Part shown: one piece after another, positions 54,715 through 63,665 of the stretch
Layout: each line of letters starts with the position of its first letter
Numbering within the stretch: position 1 is the stretch's first letter
Assembly (NCBI RefSeq): GCF_945957355.1
Contig: NZ_CAMFKM010000015.1
Location: forward strand, 62,001 to 126,000
Length of the DNA: 64,000 nucleotides
Origin: an uncultured Reyranella sp.
Lineage (GTDB): Bacteria > Pseudomonadota > Alphaproteobacteria > Reyranellales > Reyranellaceae
Direction: 5' to 3'
Made by a program: the position numbers and the translations under genes
The notes under the pieces: model-generated
Database searches by the model: none
Told to the model about the DNA's origin: nothing
What the model saw: only the letters and a program-made list of their open reading frames with translations

Positions 54715-55620
54715 GTAGATCGCGATGATCTTGTCGAGCATGTCGATCGCTTCGGCGCGCGGGCGCTGGAAGGTGTTGCGGCCGATGATGGAGCCGTTGG
54801 CGCCGCCGTCGCGCAGGCCGCGGATTTCGGTGAACAGGCCTTCGAGGTCCTTCGCCTCACCGCCCGAGAAGACGACGATGCGGCGGCCGTTGAAGGTCGC
54901 CTGCATCACGTGCTTGATGCGGGCGGCCAGGGTCGAGGTGTCGACGTTGGCCTTCTCGTAGGCAGCCTTGGCTTCGGGCTGCCACAGCACGTTGGTCGGC
55001 GGCTTCACCTTGATGATGTGAGCGCCGAGCAGGGCGGCGATGTGGGCGGCGTAGGCGCAGACGTCCAGCGCCGTCTCGCCGGCTTTGTCGAGCTTGCCGC
55101 CGCGCGGATAGGACCACATGACGACGGCGAGGCCGACCGACTTGGCCTCTTCCGACATCTCGCGGATCTCTTCCATCATCTCGTACTGGTCTTCCGAGCC
55201 CGGATAGATCGTGAAGCCGATCGCCGAGCAGCCCAGGCGCAGCGCGTCGGACACGGTCGCCGTCACGGCCTGGTCCTTGTTGGTTGACAGCGAGTTGGCC
55301 GAGTTGACCTTGAGGATGGTCGGGATGGCGCCCGCGAATGTGTCGGCGCCGGCTTCCAGCGGGCCGAGCGGGGCGGCATAGGCGTTCAGGCCGGCATCGA
55401 TGGCCAGCTGGTAGTGGTAGTGGGGATCGTAGGCGTCCGGGTTCGGCGCGAAGGAGCGGGCCGGGCCGTGCTCAAAGCCCTGGTCGACGGGGAGGATCAC
55501 CATCTTGCCCGTGCCGCCCAGGCGGCCGTGCATCAGGATGCGGGCCAGGTTGGCCTTGGTGCCGGGGCAATCGCTCTCGTAGTTGTCGAGGATCTTCTTG
55601 ACGGTGCGGGTGATCTTCAC
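54700..55620 (-). CDS. fbaB: Class I (DhnA-type) fructose-bisphosphate aldolase
   Basis: Cleaves fructose 1,6-bisphosphate in glycolysis/gluconeogenesis. The 306-aa protein matches the DhnA-type class I family: VILPVDQGFEHGP near residue 42, SAIGFTIYPGS near 135, and the Schiff-base region AHIIKVKPPTN near 205. The C terminus (IYQGKM) is complete and its last codons form the attachment site of the element to the left. An ATG at 55620 is the natural start. Confidence 0.92.
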   Translation of the reverse strand: MKITRTVKKILDNYESDCPGTKANLARILMHGRLGGTGKMVILPVDQGFEHGPARSFAPNPDAYDPHYHYQLAIDAGLNAYAAPLGPLEAGADTFAGAIPTILKVNSANSLSTNKDQAVTATVSDALRLGCSAIGFTIYPGSEDQYEMMEEIREMSEEAKSVGLAVVMWSYPRGGKLDKAGETALDVCAYAAHIAALLGAHIIKVKPPTNVLWQPEAKAAYEKANVDTSTLAARIKHVMQATFNGRRIVVFSGGEAKDLEGLFTEIRGLRDGGANGSIIGRNTFQRPRAEAIDMLDKIIAIYQGKM

Positions 55621-55772
55621 GTCCGGGCTCCCATTTTATGCGGTCCGCGCGGTGATAGCGGCGCGGAAGGAGCGGTTCAAGCCCCGGCGGGGCCGCGGCT
55701 GGCACGACTACCTGCCACGTCATTGACCTTGGGGCGGGCGCGGGGACAGGCTGTTACCCCCTCCGGGCCACG

Positions 55773-57128
55773 ATGCGTCTGGCGAAACGCAAAAAAAGGA
55801 ACAAGTCGGTGCCGTCTCCCCCGTTGCCCGCGCGATCCGCATCGTTTGCGGCGCGTCTGCCCTTCTTCTTCGGCTGGGTGATCATCGCGATCGCCTTCCT
55901 GACCGTGGCGGTGAGCGTGACCACCCGCACGGCCTTCTCGCTGATGTTTCCGCCGATCGTCGACGAATTCGGCTGGGATCGCGGCCTGGCGGCGGGCGCC
56001 TTTTCCTTCGGCTTCCTGGTGTCTGCGGTGATCAGCCCGGTCGTGGGCCGGACCATGGACCGGCGCGGGCCGCGTTTCGTAATCGAGATCGGGGTCGTCC
56101 TGACAGCCGCCGGACTGCTTGGCGCCACGCTCATCAGCGAGCCGTGGCAACTCTACGCGACCCTGGGCGTGCTGGTCGGTGCGGGGGCGAACTGCATGAG
56201 CTTCTCCGTGCAGTCGCAGTATCTGCCCAACTGGTTCGCGCGCCGACGGGCGCTGGCGACCGGGCTGGCTTTTTCCGGCGTCGGAGTCGGCGCGATCCTG
56301 ATCCTGCCGTGGCTGCAGACCGTCATTCTGAAGGACGGCTGGCGCGGCGCCTGCTGGGCGCTCGGATTGATGACCCTGTTCGTGCTGCTGCCGATCAACC
56401 TGTTCGTCACCAAGCGGCCGCAGGATCTCGGGCTTCTGCCTGACGGCGCAAAGGAGGCCGGAACCGCCGCGGCCCGACGGGCGGCCGCCATCGTCGATCC
56501 GCGCTGGGCTGCCATCGAGTGGACGGTCGGCCGGGCCGTCCGCACGCACCGCTTTTGGTGGCTGTGCATCGGCTTTTTCAGCACCGGCTACGCCTGGTAC
56601 GCCGTGCAGGTGCACCAGACCAAGTACCTCGTCGAGATCGGCTTCGGTCCGATGGAGGCGGCCTGGGCGCTGGGTCTCGTGGCGATGGTGGGTATTCCCG
56701 GCCAGATCCTGCTCGGGGCGCTGTCGGACCGGATCGGCCGCGAGATCGTCTGGACGATCGCCGGTTCCGGCTTCGTGATCTGCTATGCGGCACTCCTGGC
56801 GCTGGGCGCCGGGCCGTCGCAGCCGCTGCTCTACCTCATGGTCCTGTCGCAGGGCGTGCTGGGCTATTCCTTCACCAGCCTGATGGGATCGGTGGTGGCC
56901 GAGATCTTCGAGGGCCCGCACTTCGGATCGATCTTCAGCATCATCATGGTCTCGCTGCTGGCGGGCGGCGCCGCGGGCCCGTGGATCACTGGTGTGCTCT
57001 ACGACTACGAAGGCGCCTATCGCCTGGCCTTCCTTGTGGCGCTGGGCTTCAGCGTGCTGGGCGCCGCCTCGATCTGGTTCGCCTCGCCCGGCAAGGTCCG
57101 CATGGTTGCCGGGCGTGCGAAGGTCTGA
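55773..57128 (+). CDS. MFS transporter
   Basis: A 451-aa major-facilitator protein with about 12 helices. It has the MFS loop 2-3 motif in VVGRTMDRRGPRFVIE near 95, and a matching LGALSDRIGREIVWT in the second half. The N-terminal VSVTTRTAFSLMFPPIVDEFGWDRG is like the OFA/monocarboxylate branch. The first about 12 residues are very basic; a GTG start at about 55809 is possible. Substrate unknown. It ends 3 bp before a convergent allantoinase gene. Confidence 0.87.
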   Translation: MRLAKRKKRNKSVPSPPLPARSASFAARLPFFFGWVIIAIAFLTVAVSVTTRTAFSLMFPPIVDEFGWDRGLAAGAFSFGFLVSAVISPVVGRTMDRRGPRFVIEIGVVLTAAGLLGATLISEPWQLYATLGVLVGAGANCMSFSVQSQYLPNWFARRRALATGLAFSGVGVGAILILPWLQTVILKDGWRGACWALGLMTLFVLLPINLFVTKRPQDLGLLPDGAKEAGTAAARRAAAIVDPRWAAIEWTVGRAVRTHRFWWLCIGFFSTGYAWYAVQVHQTKYLVEIGFGPMEAAWALGLVAMVGIPGQILLGALSDRIGREIVWTIAGSGFVICYAALLALGAGPSQPLLYLMVLSQGVLGYSFTSLMGSVVAEIFEGPHFGSIFSIIMVSLLAGGAAGPWITGVLYDYEGAYRLAFLVALGFSVLGAASIWFASPGKVRMVAGRAKV

Positions 57129-57131
57129 ACG

Positions 57132-58055
57132 CTATTCGTTCAATCCTTTACCAGGATACGGATGCGTCGCGATCCAGTGCTTCGCGATGTCGAGGCGCTT
57201 GGTGACCCAGACGCCCTGGTGCTTCTGGACATAGTCGAGGAAGCGCCAGAGGCCGGCCATGCGGGCGGGATGGCCGATCAGGCGCTGGTGTAGGCCGACC
57301 GACATCATCTTGGGCTGGGTGGCACCTTCCTTGTAGAGGACGTCGAACGCGTCCTTCACCAGGCCGAACCACTGATCGGCGTGGACCATGCCGGCGGCGT
57401 ACTTGCCGTCGTTGTTGGTCAGCGAATAGGGGACGATGAGGTGCGGCTTGCCCTCGACGGTCTGCCAGAAGGGCAGCTCCTCGCCGTAATAGTCGCTGTC
57501 GTAGGTGAAGCCGCCTTCCTCGATCAGCAGGCGGCGCGTGTTCACGCTCGGTCCATAGCGGCAGTACCAGCCGGCCGGCCGCTCGCCGACGGTTTGCTCC
57601 AGCGACTTGATGGCCTTCTGGATGTGCTCGCGCTCCTCGGCTTCCGAGAGCTGGAAGTGGCGCACCCAGCGCCAGCCGTGGCAGCAGACGTCCCAGCCGG
57701 CGGCCCTGATCGCCTGGGCGGCGAGCGGGTTGCGTTCCAGGGCCAGCGCGCAGCCGAACACGGTGAGCGGCATTCCGCGCTCCTGGAAGGCGCGATGGAT
57801 GCGCCAGAAGCCGACCCGGCTGCCGAACTCGAACATGCCTTCGCCGGCGAGGTCGCGGCCCTTCAGCCCCTGCGAGGAAGTGCTCGATTCGGTGAGGCCG
57901 GTCTCGGTGTAGCCTTCGCCGTCCTGCACGGAGGGCTCCGAGCCTTCCTCGTAGTTGACGACGAAGTTGATGGCGATGCGCGCGCCGCCGGGCCATCTCG
58001 GGTCGGGCGGATTGGGGCCGTAGCCGATCAGGTCGCGTGTCGGTTGCCAGCTCAT
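57132..58055 (-). CDS. puuE: PuuE-type allantoinase / polysaccharide-deacetylase family protein (copy 1)
   Basis: A 307-aa NodB-like protein of the uricolytic PuuE group: RDLIGYGPNPPDPRWPGGARIAINFVVNYEEGSEPS at the start, CCHGWRWVRHF (metal His), GWYCRYGPSVNTRRLL and the C-terminal MMSVGLHQRLIGHPAR. Expected reaction is ring opening of allantoin. ATG at 58055 overlaps the 110-aa gene. It is about 75% similar by eye to copy 2 at 58396. Confidence 0.88.
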   Translation of the reverse strand: MSWQPTRDLIGYGPNPPDPRWPGGARIAINFVVNYEEGSEPSVQDGEGYTETGLTESSTSSQGLKGRDLAGEGMFEFGSRVGFWRIHRAFQERGMPLTVFGCALALERNPLAAQAIRAAGWDVCCHGWRWVRHFQLSEAEEREHIQKAIKSLEQTVGERPAGWYCRYGPSVNTRRLLIEEGGFTYDSDYYGEELPFWQTVEGKPHLIVPYSLTNNDGKYAAGMVHADQWFGLVKDAFDVLYKEGATQPKMMSVGLHQRLIGHPARMAGLWRFLDYVQKHQGVWVTKRLDIAKHWIATHPYPGKGLNE

Positions 58056-58384
58056 GCAGGTCTCCTTACCAGTTCGGCGCCCATCTGACGGGCGATGTCG
58101 GCAATCTTGTCGTTCCAGGTACGCATCGACAGGGTGCGCACGCCGGCGCGCAGGCAGGCGAGCGCGTATCCCGGCGCGTCGCCGCAATCGACGATCAGCG
58201 TGAACGCCACGTCTGGAAACTCTTCTCGCGCCCGTTCCTGCAGGGCGCCGAGATAGCCCGCGCCATAGAACGAGGCGGCGTTCTCAGGCGTCAGCAAGAC
58301 CGGCGCCGTACCCGAGGCGCGCGCAGCCAGCAGCGCCGCCTCGGTCTGCTTCCAGTCGCGCACCACAATGATCTCGTCCGCCAT
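58052..58384 (-). CDS. Unknown 110-aa protein coupled to the allantoinase
   Basis: A soluble protein with alternating helices and strands (VRDWKQTEAALLAARASG, VAFTLIVDCGDAPGYALACLRAGVRTLSMRTWNDKIADIARQMG). The second half resembles the end of an alpha/beta barrel-like or Rossmann unit. It overlaps copy 1 of puuE by ATGA, and copy 2 lies 11 bp downstream of its own upstream end. Function unknown; a regulator or subunit of the ureide pathway is possible. Confidence 0.75.
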   Translation of the reverse strand: MADEIIVVRDWKQTEAALLAARASGTAPVLLTPENAASFYGAGYLGALQERAREEFPDVAFTLIVDCGDAPGYALACLRAGVRTLSMRTWNDKIADIARQMGAELVRRPA

Positions 58385-58395
58385 GACGCACGATA

Positions 58396-59325
58396 CTACT
58401 CATTCAGCCCCTTCCCCGGATAGGGATGGGTCTTGATCCAGTGGCGGGCAATGTCGAGGCGACGGGTCACCCAGACGCCTTCGTGCTTCTGGATGTGGTC
58501 GAGCAATCGTTGAAGACCCACGGCGCGCGCGGGATGACCGATCAGGCGCATATGCAGGCCGATCGACATCATCTTGGGCTGCGTGGCGCCCTCGCGGTAC
58601 AGCATGTCGAAGGCGTCGCGCACGAAGCAGAACCACTGGTCCGACGTGCCGATGGACGCGGCGAACTGGCCATCGTTGTTGGTGACGGAATAGGGCACGA
58701 CGAGCTGCGGCTTGCCGTCGACGGTGACCCAGAAGGGCAGCTCCTCGCCGTAATAGTCGCTGTCGTAGAGGAAGCCGCCTTCCTCGACGACGAGGCGGCG
58801 GGTGTTCACGCCGGGCCCATAGCGGCAGTACCAGCCGAGTGGCCGCTCGCCGGTCATCTTCTGGATGGCGGCGATCGCTTTGCGGATGTGCTCGCGCTCT
58901 GTCGCCTCGTCGATTTCGTAGTGCTTGATCCAGCGCCAGCCGTGCGAGCAGACGTCGAAGCCCGACGTGGCGATGGCGGCCGAGGCCTCGGGATTGCGCT
59001 CCATCGCGAGCCCGCAGCCGAAGATGGTCATCGGCAGGCCGCGCTCCTGGAAGAGACGCATCAGCCGCCAGAAGCCGACGCGGCTGCCATATTCGAACAG
59101 GCCTTCGGCAGCGAGATCGCGACCCTGGATCGACTGACCCATGCGGCTCGCGTCACTGAGCCCGATCTCGGTATGGCCTTCGCCGTCCTGGATCGAGGGC
59201 TCCGAACCCTCCTCGTAGTTCATGACGAAGTTCACGGCGATGCGCGCCCCGTTGGGCCATTTCGGATCGGGAGGGGTGGCGCCATAGCCGATGAAATCGC
59301 GGCGGACCTCGTAGGGCATCGTCAT
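58396..59325 (-). CDS. puuE: PuuE-type allantoinase / polysaccharide-deacetylase family protein (copy 2)
   Basis: A 309-aa paralogue of copy 1 with the same landmarks (RRDFIGYGATPPDPKWPNGARIAVNF, CSHGWRWIKHYE, GWYCRYGPGVNTRRL, MMSIGLHMRLIGHPAR). Start at 59325 after CCGGAG; an ATG two codons in is equally possible. Upstream gene is ureidoglycolate lyase, 10 bp away. One copy could handle allantoin and the other a related ureide. Confidence 0.88.
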   Translation of the reverse strand: MTMPYEVRRDFIGYGATPPDPKWPNGARIAVNFVMNYEEGSEPSIQDGEGHTEIGLSDASRMGQSIQGRDLAAEGLFEYGSRVGFWRLMRLFQERGLPMTIFGCGLAMERNPEASAAIATSGFDVCSHGWRWIKHYEIDEATEREHIRKAIAAIQKMTGERPLGWYCRYGPGVNTRRLVVEEGGFLYDSDYYGEELPFWVTVDGKPQLVVPYSVTNNDGQFAASIGTSDQWFCFVRDAFDMLYREGATQPKMMSIGLHMRLIGHPARAVGLQRLLDHIQKHEGVWVTRRLDIARHWIKTHPYPGKGLNE

Positions 59326-59335
59326 TGGCTCCGGA

Positions 59336-59809
59336 TCAGGGAATGCGCACGGTAAAGGGCGGCACCGGCACGAACTCCTCGTCGCCCTTTCCGCCGTCGC
59401 GCCACATGAAGACTGCGAAGCGGCCGGGCCGGTCGAGCACCGTCAGGCCGTGATGCCAGGTGTCGGGCCGATAGGTGACGCCCTGCCTGCCGGTGGCGAT
59501 GAAGGCCTTCATGCCGCTCACCTCGGGACCGCCGGCGGCTGCATGGGGCGCCACGACGATCAGCCAGCGCTCGACATCGAGTGGAACGAAGGTCTGGGAG
59601 GAAAATTCGTGGCGTTCCAGATAGTCGCTGCGCAGCGGCCGGTCGGCCGTCTCGGTTTTCATGCTGACCGAGAGGCTGGCATGCGCGGTTGGACGCAGGT
59701 TGCCCAGGGCGCCCTCGTAGTAGGTGCGGCCGGCGGTATCGGGCACGTCGATCACGTCGCCGAAGGGGGCGAAGGCTTCCTTCGAGAGGGGCTGGGGGAT
59801 CAATTCCAT
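59336..59809 (-). CDS. allA: Ureidoglycolate lyase
   Basis: Cleaves ureidoglycolate to glyoxylate and urea. The 157-aa cupin-fold protein has PLSKEAFAPFGDVIDV near residue 7, SQTFVPLD near 77, VVAPHA, KAFIATGRQGVTYRPDTWHHGL near 110 with the metal His, and FMWRDGG near the end. ATG at 59809; the gene is 14 bp after the permease. Together with PuuE it defines an allantoin pathway. Confidence 0.9.
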   Translation of the reverse strand: MELIPQPLSKEAFAPFGDVIDVPDTAGRTYYEGALGNLRPTAHASLSVSMKTETADRPLRSDYLERHEFSSQTFVPLDVERWLIVVAPHAAAGGPEVSGMKAFIATGRQGVTYRPDTWHHGLTVLDRPGRFAVFMWRDGGKGDEEFVPVPPFTVRIP

Positions 59810-59823
59810 TTGGCGGGTCCTCG

Positions 59824-60651
59824 TCAGTCGCGCATGCGGCGGGTCAGTCCCACCGTCCATTCCATCACCAGCATCAGCAGGAAGGCCGCGGCGATCAACA
59901 CGCCCGACACGGCGGCGATTCGTGGGTCGAGCGTGGATTCCATCATGCCCCACATGCGGATCGGCAGCATGTCGGTGCGCGCCGTCGACAGGAACAGCGA
60001 CACGGGTACGTTGTCGATCGAGGCCATGAAAGCCAGGAACGCGCCGGCGAAGATGCCGGGCGCGATCAGCGGCAGGGTCACGCGGCGCAGCGTGTAGAGC
60101 CAGCTTGCGCCCAGGCTCTGCGAGGAGTCGTTCAGTGCGGGATCGAGCTGCGAGATGCTGGCGGAAGTCGTGTGGATGATGAATGGCACGGTCACGATCA
60201 TGTGGCCGGCGATGATCAGGTTCAGCGACGGCCGGAAACCGATCAGCGTGAAGTACATCAGCGCCGCGAGGCCGAAAGTGAGACCCGGCAGGACCAACGG
60301 CGACAGGAAGAGTCCATCTGCCACGCGCGCCAGCCTGTGGCGATTCCGCGCCAGCCCGAGCGACGCCATGCTGCCGAAAAGGATGCCGAAGCCGGTCGAC
60401 CACGCGGCCACCTCCAGCGAATTATGGACGGCGCGGTGGATCTGCCTCGATTGGGACGCATCGAACAGCGCCTCGTACCATTGGAGGGAGAAGCCGGTCG
60501 GCGGGAACTTGAGCGAACGGCCTTCGGTGAAGGATGTCGTCAGCACGATCACCACCGGTGAGACGATGATCAGCAGCGCCAGCGTGGCCAGGGTGCCGAT
60601 CACGAGACTGTAGGAAAGATCGCCGAGGCTGCGACGCCTACCCATGGACAT
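59824..60651 (-). CDS. ABC transporter permease (PotC-like)
   Basis: A 275-aa permease with about six helices and the EAA loop SQSLGASWLYTLRRVTLPLIAP near 185, then ASIDNVPVSLFL. The ATG at 60651 follows GGAGG and overlaps the end of the preceding permease. Part of the ureide-locus importer. Confidence 0.9.
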   Translation of the reverse strand: MSMGRRRSLGDLSYSLVIGTLATLALLIIVSPVVIVLTTSFTEGRSLKFPPTGFSLQWYEALFDASQSRQIHRAVHNSLEVAAWSTGFGILFGSMASLGLARNRHRLARVADGLFLSPLVLPGLTFGLAALMYFTLIGFRPSLNLIIAGHMIVTVPFIIHTTSASISQLDPALNDSSQSLGASWLYTLRRVTLPLIAPGIFAGAFLAFMASIDNVPVSLFLSTARTDMLPIRMWGMMESTLDPRIAAVSGVLIAAAFLLMLVMEWTVGLTRRMRD

Positions 60652-61477
60652 AACCTCCGGAGCGGCGGCCGAGGTAGGAGAGGGCACTCACGACCGTCAG
60701 CACCGAGACCAGCAGCGTGAGCGACACCACGGCGGCGAAGGGCCAGTTGAAGACGACCAGCGACTGCTGCCAGATCAGCAGCGGCAGGTAGATCAGGCGG
60801 ACGCCGCCGATCACGGTCTGCGAGATGAAGGCGGTGGTGGAACTGGCGAACACCAGCAGGCAGCCCGCGACGAGGCCCGGCATGCTGAGTGGCACGATCA
60901 CCTTGAACAGGGTGCGCCAGCGCGAGGCGCCAAGGGTGGACGAGGCGTCGCGCAAATTGGGATCGAGCCGCGACATCACGCTGATCAGCGGCAGCAGCAT
61001 CAGCGGCATCTCGATCTGGGTCAGCGAAATCACGAGGCCGAGCTCGGTCTGCAGGAGGCGTAGCGGCTCGGAGATGATGCCCAGCTGCAGCAACAGGGTG
61101 TTCACGACCCCTTCGCGACCCAGCACGACGATCCAGGCGAAGGTGCGCACCACAACGGAGAGCAGCAGTGGCATCACGATGATGAAGATCAGCACCTTCT
61201 GCAGACGTGGCGAGGCATCGAGGTAGATCAAGGCCAGCGGGTAACCGATCACGATGGTGGCGCAGACGGTCTTGATACCGAGCAGCATCGTGTCGGCGAT
61301 CACCTTGTAGCTGAAGGGATCGCCCAGGAACTTCACCCACTGGCCGATGCCGGGCTGTGTGATCTTGTCGTCATTGAAGAAGCTCACGCCGACAAGCATC
61401 ACCAGCGGCGCGAGGAAGATCGACGCAAAGGCCAGCGCGAGCGGCAGCGCGAGCTGCCACTCCGCCAGCTTTCTCAC
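60638..61477 (-). CDS. ABC transporter permease (PotB-like)
   Basis: A 279-aa permease with about six helices and EAA loop ASSTLGASRWRTLFKVIVPLSMPG near 190. The start is a GTG at 61477 that overlaps the TGA of the receptor gene (GTGA). Part of the ureide-locus importer. Confidence 0.88.
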   Translation of the reverse strand: MRKLAEWQLALPLALAFASIFLAPLVMLVGVSFFNDDKITQPGIGQWVKFLGDPFSYKVIADTMLLGIKTVCATIVIGYPLALIYLDASPRLQKVLIFIIVMPLLLSVVVRTFAWIVVLGREGVVNTLLLQLGIISEPLRLLQTELGLVISLTQIEMPLMLLPLISVMSRLDPNLRDASSTLGASRWRTLFKVIVPLSMPGLVAGCLLVFASSTTAFISQTVIGGVRLIYLPLLIWQQSLVVFNWPFAAVVSLTLLVSVLTVVSALSYLGRRSGGYVHG

Positions 61478-62493
61478 TTCGCCATTTCCTTGTTGAACTT
61501 CTCGATCCAACCGGCGCGCAGTGGATTGATCTTCGCCCAGTCGTGACGGACAAAGGTCGACATCTCGTCGAGGCTCTTCATCGGCAGGTAGGACGGCACC
61601 GGCACGTCCTTGTTGACGGGGATGAAGTTGTAGGGCGGCTTGGTCAGTGCCTCCTGCACTTCCTTGCCCGCGACGATGTCGATGTACTTGTAGGCGTTCT
61701 CGACGTCCGCCGCGCCCTTGGCAATGTGTAGGGTCGTGAGGAAGGTGATGGCGCCGGTCTCGGGCTTCACGAACTCGATGTCGACGCCACGGCCTTTCAG
61801 CGTCGCGACGGTCTGGGTGTTGGTGTACATCACGTCGCACTGGCCTTGCTGGAACAGGCTCGGCATGGCGGCCGGTTGGCCGACCGCGGCGATCTTCGGC
61901 AGGACCTTCTTCAGTTCGACTAGCGCCGGCTCGATGTTGGTCTCGGAGCCGCCGAACACCTTGGCGATTTCGATCAGTGACACAGTGCCGAACGTCGTCT
62001 GGAAGCCGGTGATGCCCAGCCGCGAGACCCACGGATCGGTGAACAGGTCCTTCCAGCCCTTGGGCGCCGGAACCTTTTTCGGATTGTAGGCGATACCCAC
62101 GACCTGCGCGTTGACGCCGACGCCCCATTCGTCGACGAGGCCGGCCGGCAGCTTGGAGGCATTGCTGATCTTCCTGATGTCGAGCTTGTCGAAGAGGCCG
62201 TCCTGGATCGCGATGATGCGCGGACCGGGATCGAGCACGAAAGCGTCGAACGGCGGCGCGCCGCGCGCGGCCTTGGCCTTGGCGACCTGGTCGACGGCGA
62301 AGAGCGGCTGCAGCTCGAGGTCGACGCTGTCCTTTTTCTTCAGCGCTGGCGCCACGATGGCGCGGAAGGCTTCTTCCCAGGTGCCGGGATAGATGGCTGC
62401 GGCGACACTGCCCTTGGCGTGCGCGATCGAGGGAAGGAACGAGGCGCCGCCGAGTGCGGTCGCACCGGCGAGCAGATGTCTGCGACTGATCAT
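61474..62493 (-). CDS. ABC transporter solute-binding protein
   Basis: A 339-aa periplasmic receptor with a twin-arginine-like leader (ISRRHLLAGATALGG, cleavage near AHAK). Extracellular solute-binding type 1/2 features: FDAFVLDPGPRI, GIAYNPKKV and QGQCDVMYTNTQTV. Ligand unknown; allantoin, ureides or related purine products are plausible from context. Confidence 0.88.
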   Translation of the reverse strand: MISRRHLLAGATALGGASFLPSIAHAKGSVAAAIYPGTWEEAFRAIVAPALKKKDSVDLELQPLFAVDQVAKAKAARGAPPFDAFVLDPGPRIIAIQDGLFDKLDIRKISNASKLPAGLVDEWGVGVNAQVVGIAYNPKKVPAPKGWKDLFTDPWVSRLGITGFQTTFGTVSLIEIAKVFGGSETNIEPALVELKKVLPKIAAVGQPAAMPSLFQQGQCDVMYTNTQTVATLKGRGVDIEFVKPETGAITFLTTLHIAKGAADVENAYKYIDIVAGKEVQEALTKPPYNFIPVNKDVPVPSYLPMKSLDEMSTFVRHDWAKINPLRAGWIEKFNKEMAK

Positions 62494-62512
62494 GGAAGAA
62501 GCTCCGTGGTTG

Positions 62513-63607
62513 TCAGGTGGAACGCGGGAACAGGGTGGGACGCGCGTCGGCGGCCAGGGTGCAGTAGGTCCGGGCCGTCTCGCCCAAGACCGCGCGCCGC
62601 GGCTCGATGATCTTGAGGAAGGTGCCGTCGGCGGCGCGCGCCTCGTGGACGAGTTGTGCACCGATCGGCAGGGCGAGCCCGGGCTCGATCTTCCAGGCAT
62701 CGGGGCCGGGCGTCGCGGAGAGCGACAGCTGCTCAGGTCGCACAGACATCAGCACAGGGGCGCCGATGCCGACGCCGGCAGGTGCCGGCAGGGTGAGGCT
62801 CGCGCCGGCGTCCAGGGCGACCGTCGCGGTGCCGTTCTGGAGAGAGGCGACCTTGCCGTTCATCAGGTTGGTGGTGCCGATGAAGCCGTTGACGAACAGG
62901 GTCTGGGGCTGGTCGTAGATCGCGACCGGCGTGTCGAACTGTTCGACCTTGCCCTTGTGCATGACGGCGATCCGATCGGCGACGCTCATCGCCTCATCCT
63001 GATCGTGCGTCACCAGGATGGTCGTGAGGCCGAGTGTCCGCTGCAGCCGCTTGATCTCGATCTGCATGTCGAGGCGCAGATTGCGGTCGAGCGCCGCGAA
63101 CGGCTCGTCGAGCAGGAGTATGGAGGGCTCGATGGCGAGTGCGCGCGCCAGCGCCACCCTCTGCTGCTGGCCACCGGAGAGCTGGCGCGGCAGGCGCTCC
63201 TTGAATCCGCCGAGCTGGACGGTCTCGAGGAAGCGCGAGACCCGTGCCTGGACGTCGGGCCCCTTTAGGCCGCGGGCGCGCAGGCCGTAGGCGACGTTCT
63301 CCGCCACCGTCATGTGCGGGAACAGCGCGTAGTTCTGGAAGACGATGCCGATGTTGCGCTGGTTGGGCGGTAGATGGTCGATGGTGGCGCCGTCGACGCG
63401 TACGCGGCCCGCAGCCTGCCGCACGAATCCGGCGATGACCCTGAGAAGGGTGGTCTTGCCGCAGCCGGAGGGGCCGAGCAGGGCCACGACCTCGCCCGGA
63501 TCGATGGCGAGCGTCACGCCGTCGACTGCGGTCGAGGTTCCATAGCGGACGCTTAGGTCTTCGACGTCGAGCGCGCGCGCGGCGTTGACTTTCAATGCTT
63601 CCGGCAA
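62513..63607 (-). CDS. ABC transporter ATPase
   Basis: A 364-aa PotA-like ATPase: Walker A GPSGCGKTT, VFQNYALFPHMTV, signature LSGGQQQRVALARA, Walker B ILLLDEPFAALDRN, and a C-terminal TOBE-like domain. Start is uncertain: a TTG at 63607 is preceded by GGGAGG at 8 nt and fits the family N terminus, while an in-frame ATG further up would add about 30 unrelated residues. It precedes the receptor gene by 19 bp. Confidence 0.88.
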   Translation of the reverse strand: MPEALKVNAARALDVEDLSVRYGTSTAVDGVTLAIDPGEVVALLGPSGCGKTTLLRVIAGFVRQAAGRVRVDGATIDHLPPNQRNIGIVFQNYALFPHMTVAENVAYGLRARGLKGPDVQARVSRFLETVQLGGFKERLPRQLSGGQQQRVALARALAIEPSILLLDEPFAALDRNLRLDMQIEIKRLQRTLGLTTILVTHDQDEAMSVADRIAVMHKGKVEQFDTPVAIYDQPQTLFVNGFIGTTNLMNGKVASLQNGTATVALDAGASLTLPAPAGVGIGAPVLMSVRPEQLSLSATPGPDAWKIEPGLALPIGAQLVHEARAADGTFLKIIEPRRAVLGETARTYCTLAADARPTLFPRST

Positions 63608-63665
63608 CTGTTGCGCCTCCCGCGAGGTGCAAACGCAAGGGGCATGCCAACCATCGGCGAGGCAC

